DNA of 64,000 bases from Thiotrichaceae bacterium UBA7357 (lineage in GTDB: Bacteria; Pseudomonadota; Gammaproteobacteria; Eutrophobiales; Eutrophobiaceae), in assembly GCA_002470825.1 (NCBI GenBank), contig DKOR01000035.1, forward strand, positions 1 to 64,000, written 5' to 3'. The translations under genes were made by a program, and so were the position numbers. Shown here piece after piece: positions 54,198 through 62,631 of this stretch. Within the stretch, counting starts at the first letter, position 1, and the number at the start of each line of letters is the position of its first letter. Below the pieces are notes generated by a model. It ran no database searches. It worked only from the letters and a program-made list of their open reading frames with translations, and was not told the DNA's origin.

Positions 54198-55637
54198 GTG
54201 AAAGATGTAATGCAAGAAATAGTTTTTAAACCAAGTAGCACGACAAAAGTTTTGGTTGTGGGTGATATTATACTAGATCAATATATATATGGTGAAACTA
54301 GCCGGATTTCACCAGAAGCTCCTGTTCCTATTGTGCGTGTAAAAAACACAGAAGAGCGTCCTGGGGGGGCTGCTAATGTCGCTATAAACATTTCATCTCT
54401 GGGTGTTAGCACACAATTGTTAGGTATGACCGGATATGATCTAGCATCAAGAAGACTGGAAAAAATGCTTCAAGAAAAAGGTGTTATTTGTCATTTTGTA
54501 CAACAGGACGGGGTTGCAACAATTACTAAACAACGCGTTTTGAGTCAACATCAACAATTACTCCGGCTCGATTATGAATATCAATTAAGTATATCTGAAA
54601 CAGATACTTTGATTGAGCAATATCTACAGTTACTTGAAACAATCGATGTGGTCGTATTATCAGATTATGCAAAAGGAAGTTTAACAAGAGTAGAAACACT
54701 TATTAAGCATGCCAATGATAAAAAGAAAACTGTTTTAGTTGATCCAAAAACATCAGATTTTAGCTGTTACTCTAGTGCAACTCTTCTTACACCTAATTTA
54801 AAAGAGTTAGAAGTTGTGGTTGGTGATTGTAAAACTAATGAAGTTTTGATTAAAAAAGTAGAAACACTTAGAAAAAATTTAAAAGTAGCTGCAATCTTGG
54901 TGACTCGTGGAGAAATGGGCATGACGTTAGTCCGCGAAAAAGAAAAGCCATTACATCTTAAGGCACAAACACATGAAGTCTATGATGTGACGGGCGCTGG
55001 AGATACTGTGATAGCTTCACTAGCTGCAGCACTAGCCTCTGGTTACGAACTAGAGCAGGCAACATTCTTAGCTAATACTGCTGCAGGATTAGTCGTAGAA
55101 AAACTTGGAGCAGCAACAGTTTCACCAGAAGAGTTAAATAGTGCTGTTCTGACTAAATGTAAATCTCAGGTTTTGTTAGATAATAAATCAGCATCAGAAA
55201 TCGTTAACTTGGCTAAACGAAAAGGTGAACAAATAGTTATGACCAATGGTTGTTTTGATATCTTGCATGCGGGTCATATTAACTATTTGATGAAAGCAAG
55301 AACACTAGGCGATCGTTTAATAGTTGCAATAAATGATGATGATTCTGTTAAGAGGTTGAAGGGTAGTTCTAGACCAATAAACGCTCTAAAAAACAGAATG
55401 ACAGTTTTAAATGCAATAGCTTGCGTCGATTGGGTTGTTTCCTTTAGTGAAGATACTCCAGAAAAACTAATCTCACTGATTGAACCAGACTTTCTTGTAA
55501 AGGGCGGTGATTATACAGAGGCTCAAATTGCTGGTGCAGAGGGCGTTATAGAATCAGGTGGAGACGTTGTTATATTACCTTTTGAAACTGGGTTTTCAAC
55601 TTCTTTAATGATAGAAAATATAATTGAGAATAATTAG
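54198..55637 (+). CDS. hldE: Bifunctional heptose-7-phosphate kinase / heptose-1-phosphate adenylyltransferase
   Basis: Makes ADP-D-glycero-manno-heptose for the LPS inner core. Residues 1-320 are a PfkB-type kinase (RISPEAPVPIVRV, RPGGAANVAINIS, VYDVTGAGDTVIASLAAALA); residues about 345-479 are a nucleotidyltransferase (TNGCFDILHAGHINYL). 479 residues with GTG 54198 as start; ATG 54210 is an alternative. Next gene hldD is 8 nt on. Confidence 0.96.
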   Translation: MKDVMQEIVFKPSSTTKVLVVGDIILDQYIYGETSRISPEAPVPIVRVKNTEERPGGAANVAINISSLGVSTQLLGMTGYDLASRRLEKMLQEKGVICHFVQQDGVATITKQRVLSQHQQLLRLDYEYQLSISETDTLIEQYLQLLETIDVVVLSDYAKGSLTRVETLIKHANDKKKTVLVDPKTSDFSCYSSATLLTPNLKELEVVVGDCKTNEVLIKKVETLRKNLKVAAILVTRGEMGMTLVREKEKPLHLKAQTHEVYDVTGAGDTVIASLAAALASGYELEQATFLANTAAGLVVEKLGAATVSPEELNSAVLTKCKSQVLLDNKSASEIVNLAKRKGEQIVMTNGCFDILHAGHINYLMKARTLGDRLIVAINDDDSVKRLKGSSRPINALKNRMTVLNAIACVDWVVSFSEDTPEKLISLIEPDFLVKGGDYTEAQIAGAEGVIESGGDVVILPFETGFSTSLMIENIIENN

Positions 55638-55645
55638 AGGTCAAT

Positions 55646-56587
55646 ATGATTGTTGTTACAGGAGGAGCAGGGTTTATTGGTGGACAGATTGTGGCAGGTT
55701 TAAACAAACTTGGTAGAGAAGATATTGTTGTTGTTGATGATCTTACTGATGGTAAAAAATTTAAAAATCTTGTCGCGAATAAAATTGCTGATTATTTCGA
55801 TAAGGCCGAATTTAGAAAGTTAATTCAAGAACGCGACAGTAGATGCGATCAAATTGAAGTTATTTTCCATCAGGGAGCTTGCTCCACAACAACAGAATGG
55901 GATGGGGGATACATGATGGATAATAACTACAGCTATTCAAAAGAATTATTGCATTTTTGTCTTGAACATGAGCTTCCTTTTATTTATGCCTCAAGTGCTG
56001 CGGTTTACGGGATTAATTCAGAGTTTATTGAAGATCCAAAACATGAAAAACCTATAAATATTTATGGGTATTCAAAATTATTATTTGATAATTATATTAG
56101 AAATATAAAGTCAAAGATAAACTCACAAATCGTGGGTCTACGTTATTTTAATGTTTATGGTTTTGGTGAGGCGCATAAAAAAAACATGGCGAGCGTCATT
56201 TATCATTTTAACAATCAACTTAATGAAACAGGTTCTTTGAAGTTATTCCAGGGAAGCCATGGATGTCTTGATGGTGAACAATCGAGAGATTTTATATTTG
56301 TAGATGACGTTGTCAGCATTAATTTATGGTTCATGAACCAACCTGATATTTCTGGTATATTTAATATTGGCACAGGTAATCCTTGTAGTTTTAATAGTGT
56401 AGCTGATGCAGTTATTGATTGGCATAAAAAAGGTGAAAAAAAATATATCCCATTTCCTGATTCTTTAAAGGAAAGCTATCAAAGTTTTACCGAAGCAAAT
56501 GTATTTAAATTACGTTCTATTGGTTATGATAAAAAATTTACTTCCTTAAATGATGGCGTAAATTCATATTTGGATATGCTTAATTAA
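55646..56587 (+). CDS. hldD: ADP-glyceromanno-heptose 6-epimerase
   Basis: Converts ADP-D,D-heptose into ADP-L,D-heptose. 313-residue extended SDR with TGGAGFIGGQIV (NADP site), the Ser-rich YASSAAVYG, YxxxK as YGYSK, and FNVYGFGEAHKKNMASVIYH, which are HldD signatures. Shine-Dalgarno GAGG precedes the ATG. Works with hldE and waaA around it in LPS core synthesis. Confidence 0.95.
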   Translation: MIVVTGGAGFIGGQIVAGLNKLGREDIVVVDDLTDGKKFKNLVANKIADYFDKAEFRKLIQERDSRCDQIEVIFHQGACSTTTEWDGGYMMDNNYSYSKELLHFCLEHELPFIYASSAAVYGINSEFIEDPKHEKPINIYGYSKLLFDNYIRNIKSKINSQIVGLRYFNVYGFGEAHKKNMASVIYHFNNQLNETGSLKLFQGSHGCLDGEQSRDFIFVDDVVSINLWFMNQPDISGIFNIGTGNPCSFNSVADAVIDWHKKGEKKYIPFPDSLKESYQSFTEANVFKLRSIGYDKKFTSLNDGVNSYLDMLN

Positions 56588-56620
56588 AACTAAATTTCAA
56601 GATAAAAAATATTTATAAAA

Positions 56621-57889
56621 TTGCGATATCTTTATACTTTTGTAATCTTCATACTTGTTCCTGTAGCTTTATTTAGGCTTTTTTTATTTGGATCAAAAAA
56701 CTTTGCTTATAGGCAACGATGGAAAGAACGATTTGGTTCTCTGTCTTGGGGAAAAAAAGATAATCCAGTCATCTGGATTCATGCGGTATCCGTAGGAGAA
56801 GTTAATGCAGCAAGTCCCCTCATTAGTGGCTTGCTAGAAGAATATCCGAATCATCTACTATTAGTAACGACAGTTACCCCCACCGGGGCAACTATTGTTG
56901 AAAAAATGATCAATAGTAATGTTAAGCATCGTTATCTTCCATATGATTTACCGTTTTCAGTCAAAAAGTTTCTTAATACAGTTAAGCCGTCAATTCTTCT
57001 AACGATGGAGACTGAAATTTGGCCAAACCTTTATCAAACATGCAGTGATCTAAAAATACCGATACTCATAATAAATGCGCGATTAAGTAAACGTTCGGCT
57101 AAGCGATATCGATTCGTTTCAAAGTTAATGAAAAAAACTCTAAGCCTCGTAGATATTATTGCTGCACAAACAAAAATTGATGCAGGACGATTTATTTCAT
57201 TGGGGGTTTCTAGTGAAAAAGTGTTAATAACTGGGAACTTGAAGTTTGATGTTAATCTGCCACCAAACCTTAAAGAGCAAGTGCAATCAGTAAAGCAATA
57301 TTTTTCTGAGGTTCGTCCAGTTTGGATAGCTGGTAGCACTCATTATGGTGAGAATGAAATTATTTTGAAGGCTCATATCCAGGTAATGAAGGTATCTCCT
57401 GACGCAATATTGATTTTAGCACCACGACATCCAGATCAAACTGATAAAATTGAATTTCTGTGTAAGGAACTGCAATTAAATTTTGTTAAACATAGCAATC
57501 AAAAGATGTTTACAATTGAACATTCTGTATACATATTAGATACATTAGGTGAACTTCTTTTACATTACGCTGCATCGCAAGTAGCTTTTGTGGGAGGTAG
57601 CTTGATAGCAAAAGGCGGACAAAATATTATTGAACCAGCTAGTTTAGGCTTACCTGTCATAACTGGTCCGTATATGTTTAATTTTACAGAAATAAATGAA
57701 TTGCTCTCAGAACAAGACGCGATTGCCTATGTCTCAAATGAGCAAGAGTTAGCACAAAAAGTTTGTATGTTTTTGTCGAATGATAACGAGCGGCATGATA
57801 TAGGCGAGACTGGTCGAAAAGTAGTAGAGGCTAATAAAGGAAATGTAATCAGACTAATGAAAATAATTAAGCCATATTTATTGGATTAA
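56621..57889 (+). CDS. waaA: 3-deoxy-D-manno-octulosonic-acid (Kdo) transferase
   Basis: Adds Kdo from CMP-Kdo to lipid A at the inner membrane. 422 residues, N-terminal membrane anchor (LYTFVIFILVPVALFRLFLF), then the GT30 fold: WIHAVSVGEVNAASPL with the catalytic Glu, TMETEIWPNL, GGSLIAKGGQNIIEPASLGL. Start appears to be TTG 56621; no upstream ATG fits. Third gene of the LPS block. Confidence 0.95.
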   Translation: MRYLYTFVIFILVPVALFRLFLFGSKNFAYRQRWKERFGSLSWGKKDNPVIWIHAVSVGEVNAASPLISGLLEEYPNHLLLVTTVTPTGATIVEKMINSNVKHRYLPYDLPFSVKKFLNTVKPSILLTMETEIWPNLYQTCSDLKIPILIINARLSKRSAKRYRFVSKLMKKTLSLVDIIAAQTKIDAGRFISLGVSSEKVLITGNLKFDVNLPPNLKEQVQSVKQYFSEVRPVWIAGSTHYGENEIILKAHIQVMKVSPDAILILAPRHPDQTDKIEFLCKELQLNFVKHSNQKMFTIEHSVYILDTLGELLLHYAASQVAFVGGSLIAKGGQNIIEPASLGLPVITGPYMFNFTEINELLSEQDAIAYVSNEQELAQKVCMFLSNDNERHDIGETGRKVVEANKGNVIRLMKIIKPYLLD

Positions 57890-57990
57890 GATGCAACTTT
57901 TAGAGTAAAGAATAGCTCTATTATGTATAAATACAATAGTTCAAATTTTTTAAAACTAAAATTATAATTTTTAATTCAGGAGAATAAATC

Positions 57991-58398
57991 ATGAAAAAGT
58001 TGTCTATCAGCATTTTCTTACTGTTATTTTGTTCAATGCCGGTTATTGCTAATGAATATCCAACTATTGAGGAAACAGTTGCTAATGAATATCCAACTCA
58101 GGAAACAGTACGTTTCGTCATGAATTGCATGTCGAAATTGGATGGACAAACAGATGGAAACCTTTATACGTGCGCGTGTAGATACGACAGTATCAGAGCT
58201 AATATGTCATATAGCGATTATGAAGAAGGTGTTACATATGAAAGAAATAAAAAAATGCCTGGAGAAAAAGGCTCATCATTCAGAGATAACAAACGTGGTG
58301 AAAGACTTTATGAGGAACTATTGGAAGTAAGAATAAAAGCAGACTCTAATTGTCTGAAAGTTAAGAATGTAAAGATGATAAAGCCAACTAGTTCATAG
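57991..58398 (+). CDS. Secreted Cys-containing protein near xoxF, function unknown
   Basis: 135 residues with a clear signal peptide (MKKLSISIFLLLFCSMPVIA). The mature part has four Cys (NCMSKL, YTCACRYD and SNCLKV), suggesting periplasmic disulfides or a metal site. An internal duplication VANEYPT-type repeat (ANEYPTIEETV / ANEYPTQETV) is encoded by near-identical DNA at 58050-58110. The Cys spacing recalls small periplasmic proteins seen with PQQ methanol dehydrogenases, but I cannot confirm this. Good Shine-Dalgarno (CAGGAG). Confidence 0.8.
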   Translation: MKKLSISIFLLLFCSMPVIANEYPTIEETVANEYPTQETVRFVMNCMSKLDGQTDGNLYTCACRYDSIRANMSYSDYEEGVTYERNKKMPGEKGSSFRDNKRGERLYEELLEVRIKADSNCLKVKNVKMIKPTSS

Positions 58399-59004
58399 AC
58401 TCTTCAACGTTATCTTCGTTACAAAATATTTTAAAAGTGCAATTGATGGTTGTAAGCTTCATATTAACAAAATTATCCATCTTATTATTTTATAGTTGGT
58501 AATGAAGGCGCACTTAATAATGCTGCGGTGCAATAATAAATCGCATCAAGTGAAGTGATTAATATCAGTAAAATTGTTGTCTTAGTCTATGTTTAATCAA
58601 TAGCAAATATATGTTGCGTCGTCCGGGAAAATTTCCTAGTATCGAGTATTAAGTGGTTTTAAGAAGATTAAATGAAGCCAGCTATAAAATAATAATAAGT
58701 ACGATTAGACACTTTTTTGTAAATCGTCACGTACAATACCCAAAGGAAATGCAAAGTAGGATACGAACTATATAAGTATGCAAATCACTGCATTAGTACA
58801 AACGATATACCATAATCTGATGTTTTCTTCGGAGATTAGCAGCTTTTGCCTCAAAAAACTCTCTCAACAAGCTATCGTTGCCACGATAACTACAAAAAAC
58901 GCTTTCAAAACTCTATGATACTTTATGGTCTCGAGGTGTCGTATAGTTATTTGTTATTTTTAATGAGATCAAGATACATGATCAACTAAATAGAGGAGGA
59001 GGTC
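58399..59004. other. Upstream region of xoxF
   Basis: 606 nt without a gene. It holds an inverted repeat TATCGT TGCC ACGATA (58873-58888) about 115 nt before xoxF, which could be a regulator site or an RNA hairpin. No convincing sigma-70 promoter was found. The end carries the very strong ribosome-binding site GAGGAGGAGG (58993-59002). Confidence 0.5.
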
Positions 59005-60942
59005 ATGAGTAAATTATTAATAAAGAAATGGCTCATTGCTGTATTAGCATTGGGACTATCTACCTCAGCAATTGCGAACGAAGAAGTCCGCAAACTGAAC
59101 GATAATCCTAACTATTGGGCTTTCCCTGGTGGTGATTATAATAACTGGCGTTATACCGAGTTGAATCAAATCAACACGGCAAATGCAAGCAAGATAGTCA
59201 CAGCTTGGACATTTTCCACCGGCCGTCTACAAGGTCATGAAGGAGGACCGTTGGTCTTACCAGGAAGCGCTACTGGCTTAGCTGGTGATACCCTTTACAT
59301 CCACTCTTCATTTCCAAATGACGTTTTTGCTATAAGCTTGGATACACTCGAAATCGTTTGGTATTTTGAGCCACAACAAGATGAAGCTGAAACCGTACCT
59401 GTAATGTGCTGCGATATTGTTAATCGCGGATTAGGTTACAGCATGGGCCAAATTTATCTGCAACAAGCTGACACCACGTTGGTTGCGTTAAGCGCAAAAG
59501 ACGGTAGTGTTAAGTGGAAAGCAGAAAACGGTCGAGAAATCGGTTATGGTCCTGCCGCAGGTGATACTAATACCAATGCACCACATCCTATGAAAGATAA
59601 AGTAATAACAGGTTGTTCTGGCGCAGAGTTTGGTGTTCGTTGTTGGATAGCTGCTTTCAATGCGAAAGATGGTTCACTAGCATGGCGTGCATTCAGTATG
59701 GGACCAGATGAAGATATTCTTTTTGACGCTAATACCACTTCATTAGGTAAGAAAGTTGGAAAGAACTCTTCATTAGATTCTTGGTGTGCTAACTCTGATT
59801 GGAAAGCACCTGCACGCGGTCCTAGCAAATGTAAAACGCTAAGTGATCAATGGAAGTCAGGTGGTGGTTCAGTTTGGGGCTGGTGGCCAGCAGATTTTGA
59901 AGAAAATCTTCTATATTATGGTAATGGTAACCCATCTACCTGGAATCCAGTTGTCCGTCCTGGCGATAACAAATGGTCTATGACCATGTTTGCTCGCGAT
60001 ATTGATACTGGTGTTGCTCGTTGGGTCTATCAAATGACTCCACATGATGAGTGGGATTATGATGGCATTAACGAAATGATTCTTGCTGATATTAAAGTTA
60101 AGGGTAAAATGACTCCAGCTTTAGTTCACTTTGATCGAAACGGTTACGGCTATACCATGAATCGTAAAACGGGTGCTTTACTCGTCGCTGAAAAATATGA
60201 TCCATCAGTGAATTGGTCAACTCATATTGATATGAAGACGGGTTATCCACAAACAGTTGATGCTAAATCAACACACTTCCAAGGTGAAGACGTAGTGTCT
60301 AAGGATGTATGTCCTGCTGCACTTGGTACTAAAGATCAGCAGCCTGCTGCTTATTCTCCACGTACCAATTTGTTCTACGTTCCAACCAATCACGTGTGTA
60401 TGACTTATGAACCTGTAAGTTATGCTGCGGGTGGTAATCAATACACTGCAGGTCAAGCATATGTTAACGCTAACTTGACTATGTATCCTGCTGGTGCTGT
60501 TTGCCCAGATTGTCCTAATAATAACGCAGAAAAGGACAACATGGGTAACATGCTTGCTTGGGATGCTGGCACTGGTAAGATCGTATGGAACATTGTTGAA
60601 CAATGGTCCGTTTGGTCTGGTGTGTTGGCTACGGCTGGAGACGTTGTGTTCTACGGTACACTAGATGCTTATGCTAAAGCGGTTGATGCTAAGTCTGGTA
60701 AGTTGCTTTGGAAATTCAAAGCTCCGTCTGGAATTATTGGCAACTTTAATTCATGGGCACATAAAGGTAAGCAATACGTTGGTATCCTATCAGGTATCGG
60801 CGGTTGGGCTGGCGCAGTTGTAGCTATCCCTGGCTTAGCTGCTGCTCCAGGTGAAGCTGCACTGGGTGCTGTTGGTGGTTATCGTAAATTATTGAATTCA
60901 TCACGTAACAGTGGTGTATTGATGGTTTTCGCATTGCCATAA
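59005..60942 (+). CDS. xoxF: Lanthanide-type PQQ methanol dehydrogenase XoxF
   Basis: Periplasmic methanol (alcohol) dehydrogenase. 645 residues with signal peptide (cleavage after SAIA, about 25) and an eight-bladed PQQ propeller. Active-site features: vicinal Cys135-Cys136 (VPVMCCDIVNRG), Glu208 (GAEFG), Asn308 (GNGNPSTWNP), catalytic Asp351 and, two residues on, Asp353 (DEWDYDG). That extra Asp binds lanthanides and separates XoxF from calcium MxaF, which has Ala there. Unusual are Cys204 and Cys213 around Glu208 and Cys261 and Cys276 in a long loop. The strong ribosome-binding site and own terminator suggest high expression. Confidence 0.96.
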   Translation: MSKLLIKKWLIAVLALGLSTSAIANEEVRKLNDNPNYWAFPGGDYNNWRYTELNQINTANASKIVTAWTFSTGRLQGHEGGPLVLPGSATGLAGDTLYIHSSFPNDVFAISLDTLEIVWYFEPQQDEAETVPVMCCDIVNRGLGYSMGQIYLQQADTTLVALSAKDGSVKWKAENGREIGYGPAAGDTNTNAPHPMKDKVITGCSGAEFGVRCWIAAFNAKDGSLAWRAFSMGPDEDILFDANTTSLGKKVGKNSSLDSWCANSDWKAPARGPSKCKTLSDQWKSGGGSVWGWWPADFEENLLYYGNGNPSTWNPVVRPGDNKWSMTMFARDIDTGVARWVYQMTPHDEWDYDGINEMILADIKVKGKMTPALVHFDRNGYGYTMNRKTGALLVAEKYDPSVNWSTHIDMKTGYPQTVDAKSTHFQGEDVVSKDVCPAALGTKDQQPAAYSPRTNLFYVPTNHVCMTYEPVSYAAGGNQYTAGQAYVNANLTMYPAGAVCPDCPNNNAEKDNMGNMLAWDAGTGKIVWNIVEQWSVWSGVLATAGDVVFYGTLDAYAKAVDAKSGKLLWKFKAPSGIIGNFNSWAHKGKQYVGILSGIGGWAGAVVAIPGLAAAPGEAALGAVGGYRKLLNSSRNSGVLMVFALP

Positions 60943-60972
60943 GCTGTAAACAAACAATAGTTTGTTAAAATA

Positions 60973-61005
60973 TCCTCGGCACTTATGTGCCGGGGATTTT
61001 TTTTT
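60973..61005 (+). terminator. Terminator after xoxF
   Basis: TCCTCGGCAC (60973-60982) pairs with GTGCCGGGGA (60987-60996) around TTAT with one wobble pair, followed by nine T. Strong; it separates xoxF from the cupredoxin gene. Confidence 0.93.
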
Positions 61006-61270
61006 AGCTATATTCTATTTATGATAAGTTTTTTTAAAATTCAGAGTATTTAAAGTTTTTTACAAGAACTTGTTTGTGTTTTTGAAGTCTCAGAAGTTGA
61101 GTTTGCAAAAAAGGGCTTGAAACATTTAACAATGCGTTGCATGTCATCATGCATGTGATGCTGAATAATTATAACACAAGCTCTAAGTTCATATAAGTTA
61201 AGTCTTATTTAAACAAGGGACACAAATAATAGCGTGAATAACATCTAATAATTACACGGAGATGAGTAAA
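61006..61270. promoter_or_regulatory. Upstream region of the cupredoxin gene with a palindrome
   Basis: Contains the near-perfect dyad GTCATCATGCATGTGATGC (61142-61160) centred on ATGCAT, about 110 nt before the gene. It could be an operator for the cupredoxin-xoxJ unit. The ribosome-binding site GGAG is at 61258-61261. Confidence 0.4.
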
Positions 61271-61714
61271 ATGAAATTAATCAATATTATAGGCAAAATT
61301 GTGATTTTATTAGCAATTTTATCGCCAAATCTTGTTTATGCAGCTGATCATGCAGTAAATGCCCAAGCGCGAGAATTTAAGCCAGCTATCGTATATATTC
61401 AGCCTGGAGATAGCGTAAAGTTTAATAATATGACTTCACACAATGCTGTTAGTTATCTTATCCCAGAAGGAGGAACACAATTTGGTGATAATGGAAAGTT
61501 CCCGGGTGGAAGCTTCACAGCACAGCCGGATAAAGAAGGAATATGGGGTTATGTTTGTGAACCGCATATTGGTTTTGGTATGGTAGGTATTATTGTGGTG
61601 GGTGATGTCAGCGCTGATGATGTGGCAGCAGCAAAAAAGCAAGCAATCGAAACACTTAAAGGTCCGTTTAAACGTGTTATTGGTAAAATTAATAAAATCA
61701 AACCGACTAAATGA
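61271..61714 (+). CDS. Pseudoazurin-like type-1 copper protein
   Basis: 147-residue periplasmic electron carrier. Start ATG 61271 is 9 nt after GGAG; ATG 61262 is too close. Signal peptide MKLINIIGKIVILLAILSPN to about VYA. Copper ligands His57 (MTSHNAVSY), Cys96, His99 and Met104 (YVCEPHIGFGM) follow the C-x2-H-x4-M pattern of pseudoazurin/plastocyanin. A basic C-terminal helix follows (from about 115). It stands between xoxF and xoxJ, where the cytochrome xoxG is normally found, so it is a candidate electron acceptor for XoxF. Confidence 0.9.
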   Translation: MKLINIIGKIVILLAILSPNLVYAADHAVNAQAREFKPAIVYIQPGDSVKFNNMTSHNAVSYLIPEGGTQFGDNGKFPGGSFTAQPDKEGIWGYVCEPHIGFGMVGIIVVGDVSADDVAAAKKQAIETLKGPFKRVIGKINKIKPTK

Positions 61715-61779
61715 TTTTTTTTGTTTACAACATAATGGAAATTATGGCCTAGTTCAATAAATTAGGTTATTCAACTAAT

Positions 61780-62616
61780 ATGAAAAAACTATTTATTATC
61801 TTTGTTTTAATTATAACGCACCAAGTGATTCATGCAGATGAAATGCCGGATTCAAAATTTCTCAAAGTGTGCGCTGATCCCTATATGCTGCCATTTTCAA
61901 ATCAAAAAGGAGAAGGTTACGAAAATAAAATTGCAGAGCTATTTGCTGAAAAATTAGATCTGGAATTGAAATATGAGTTTTTTCCACAACGAATCGGTTT
62001 TATACGAAACACATTAAAAGCAGAATCAGAAGAGGCTATTGGTTTTAAATGTGACCTCGTTATGAGTGTGCCAAGAAATTTTGAATTGGCAGCAACAACA
62101 GTGCCTTATTTCACGTCAACCTATACCTTAGTCTATGCTAAAGGAAGAAAACTTGATTCAATAATAGATCCAGAAATGTTGGGTAAATTTGTTAATGAAG
62201 GTGGTAACGAAATAAAGATAGGTCTACCTGATCGTGGACCACAACAACTATGGGTATTCTACAATGAACTCATGGGTAGTATGGTTAGATATTCGGGGCA
62301 ATCAGGCGACCCTAAACTTAATCCAGGTCAGCAGATGATAGAAGATGTAGCTTCAAATAAAATTGATGCTACTATCATTTGGGGACCAACTGCTGGGTAC
62401 TTTGCGAAAAAACTTAAGAAAGATAACGTTGAACTAATGTTATTACCCTTAACTGATGATCCCAAAAAACCACAAATGCGTTTCTCGTATAGTTTTTCAA
62501 TGGCTGTCCGGCACGGTGAAGAAAACTGGAAAGAAAAGATTAATAACTTAATCAAAGATAATAAAACTGAGATCGATAAGATCTTAACAGATTACGGTGT
62601 CCCACTAATTAAATAG
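61780..62616 (+). CDS. xoxJ: XoxJ/MxaJ-type periplasmic binding protein
   Basis: 278-residue periplasmic solute-binding-protein fold with signal peptide (to about HA, residue 19). LKVCADPYMLPFSNQKGEGYENKIAELFA is the MxaJ/XoxJ start, and TVPYFTSTYTLVYAKGR and IIWGPTAGYFAKKL are typical. XoxJ is needed for XoxF activity, probably in enzyme activation. It lies 65 nt after the cupredoxin gene and is probably in the same transcript. Confidence 0.92.
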   Translation: MKKLFIIFVLIITHQVIHADEMPDSKFLKVCADPYMLPFSNQKGEGYENKIAELFAEKLDLELKYEFFPQRIGFIRNTLKAESEEAIGFKCDLVMSVPRNFELAATTVPYFTSTYTLVYAKGRKLDSIIDPEMLGKFVNEGGNEIKIGLPDRGPQQLWVFYNELMGSMVRYSGQSGDPKLNPGQQMIEDVASNKIDATIIWGPTAGYFAKKLKKDNVELMLLPLTDDPKKPQMRFSYSFSMAVRHGEENWKEKINNLIKDNKTEIDKILTDYGVPLIK

Positions 62617-62631
62617 TAGAGTTATATACTT

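Noticed and set aside
60268..60603. Leftward 111-codon frame inside xoxF
   Set aside because: Antisense shadow of a well-conserved gene with no recognisable protein features.
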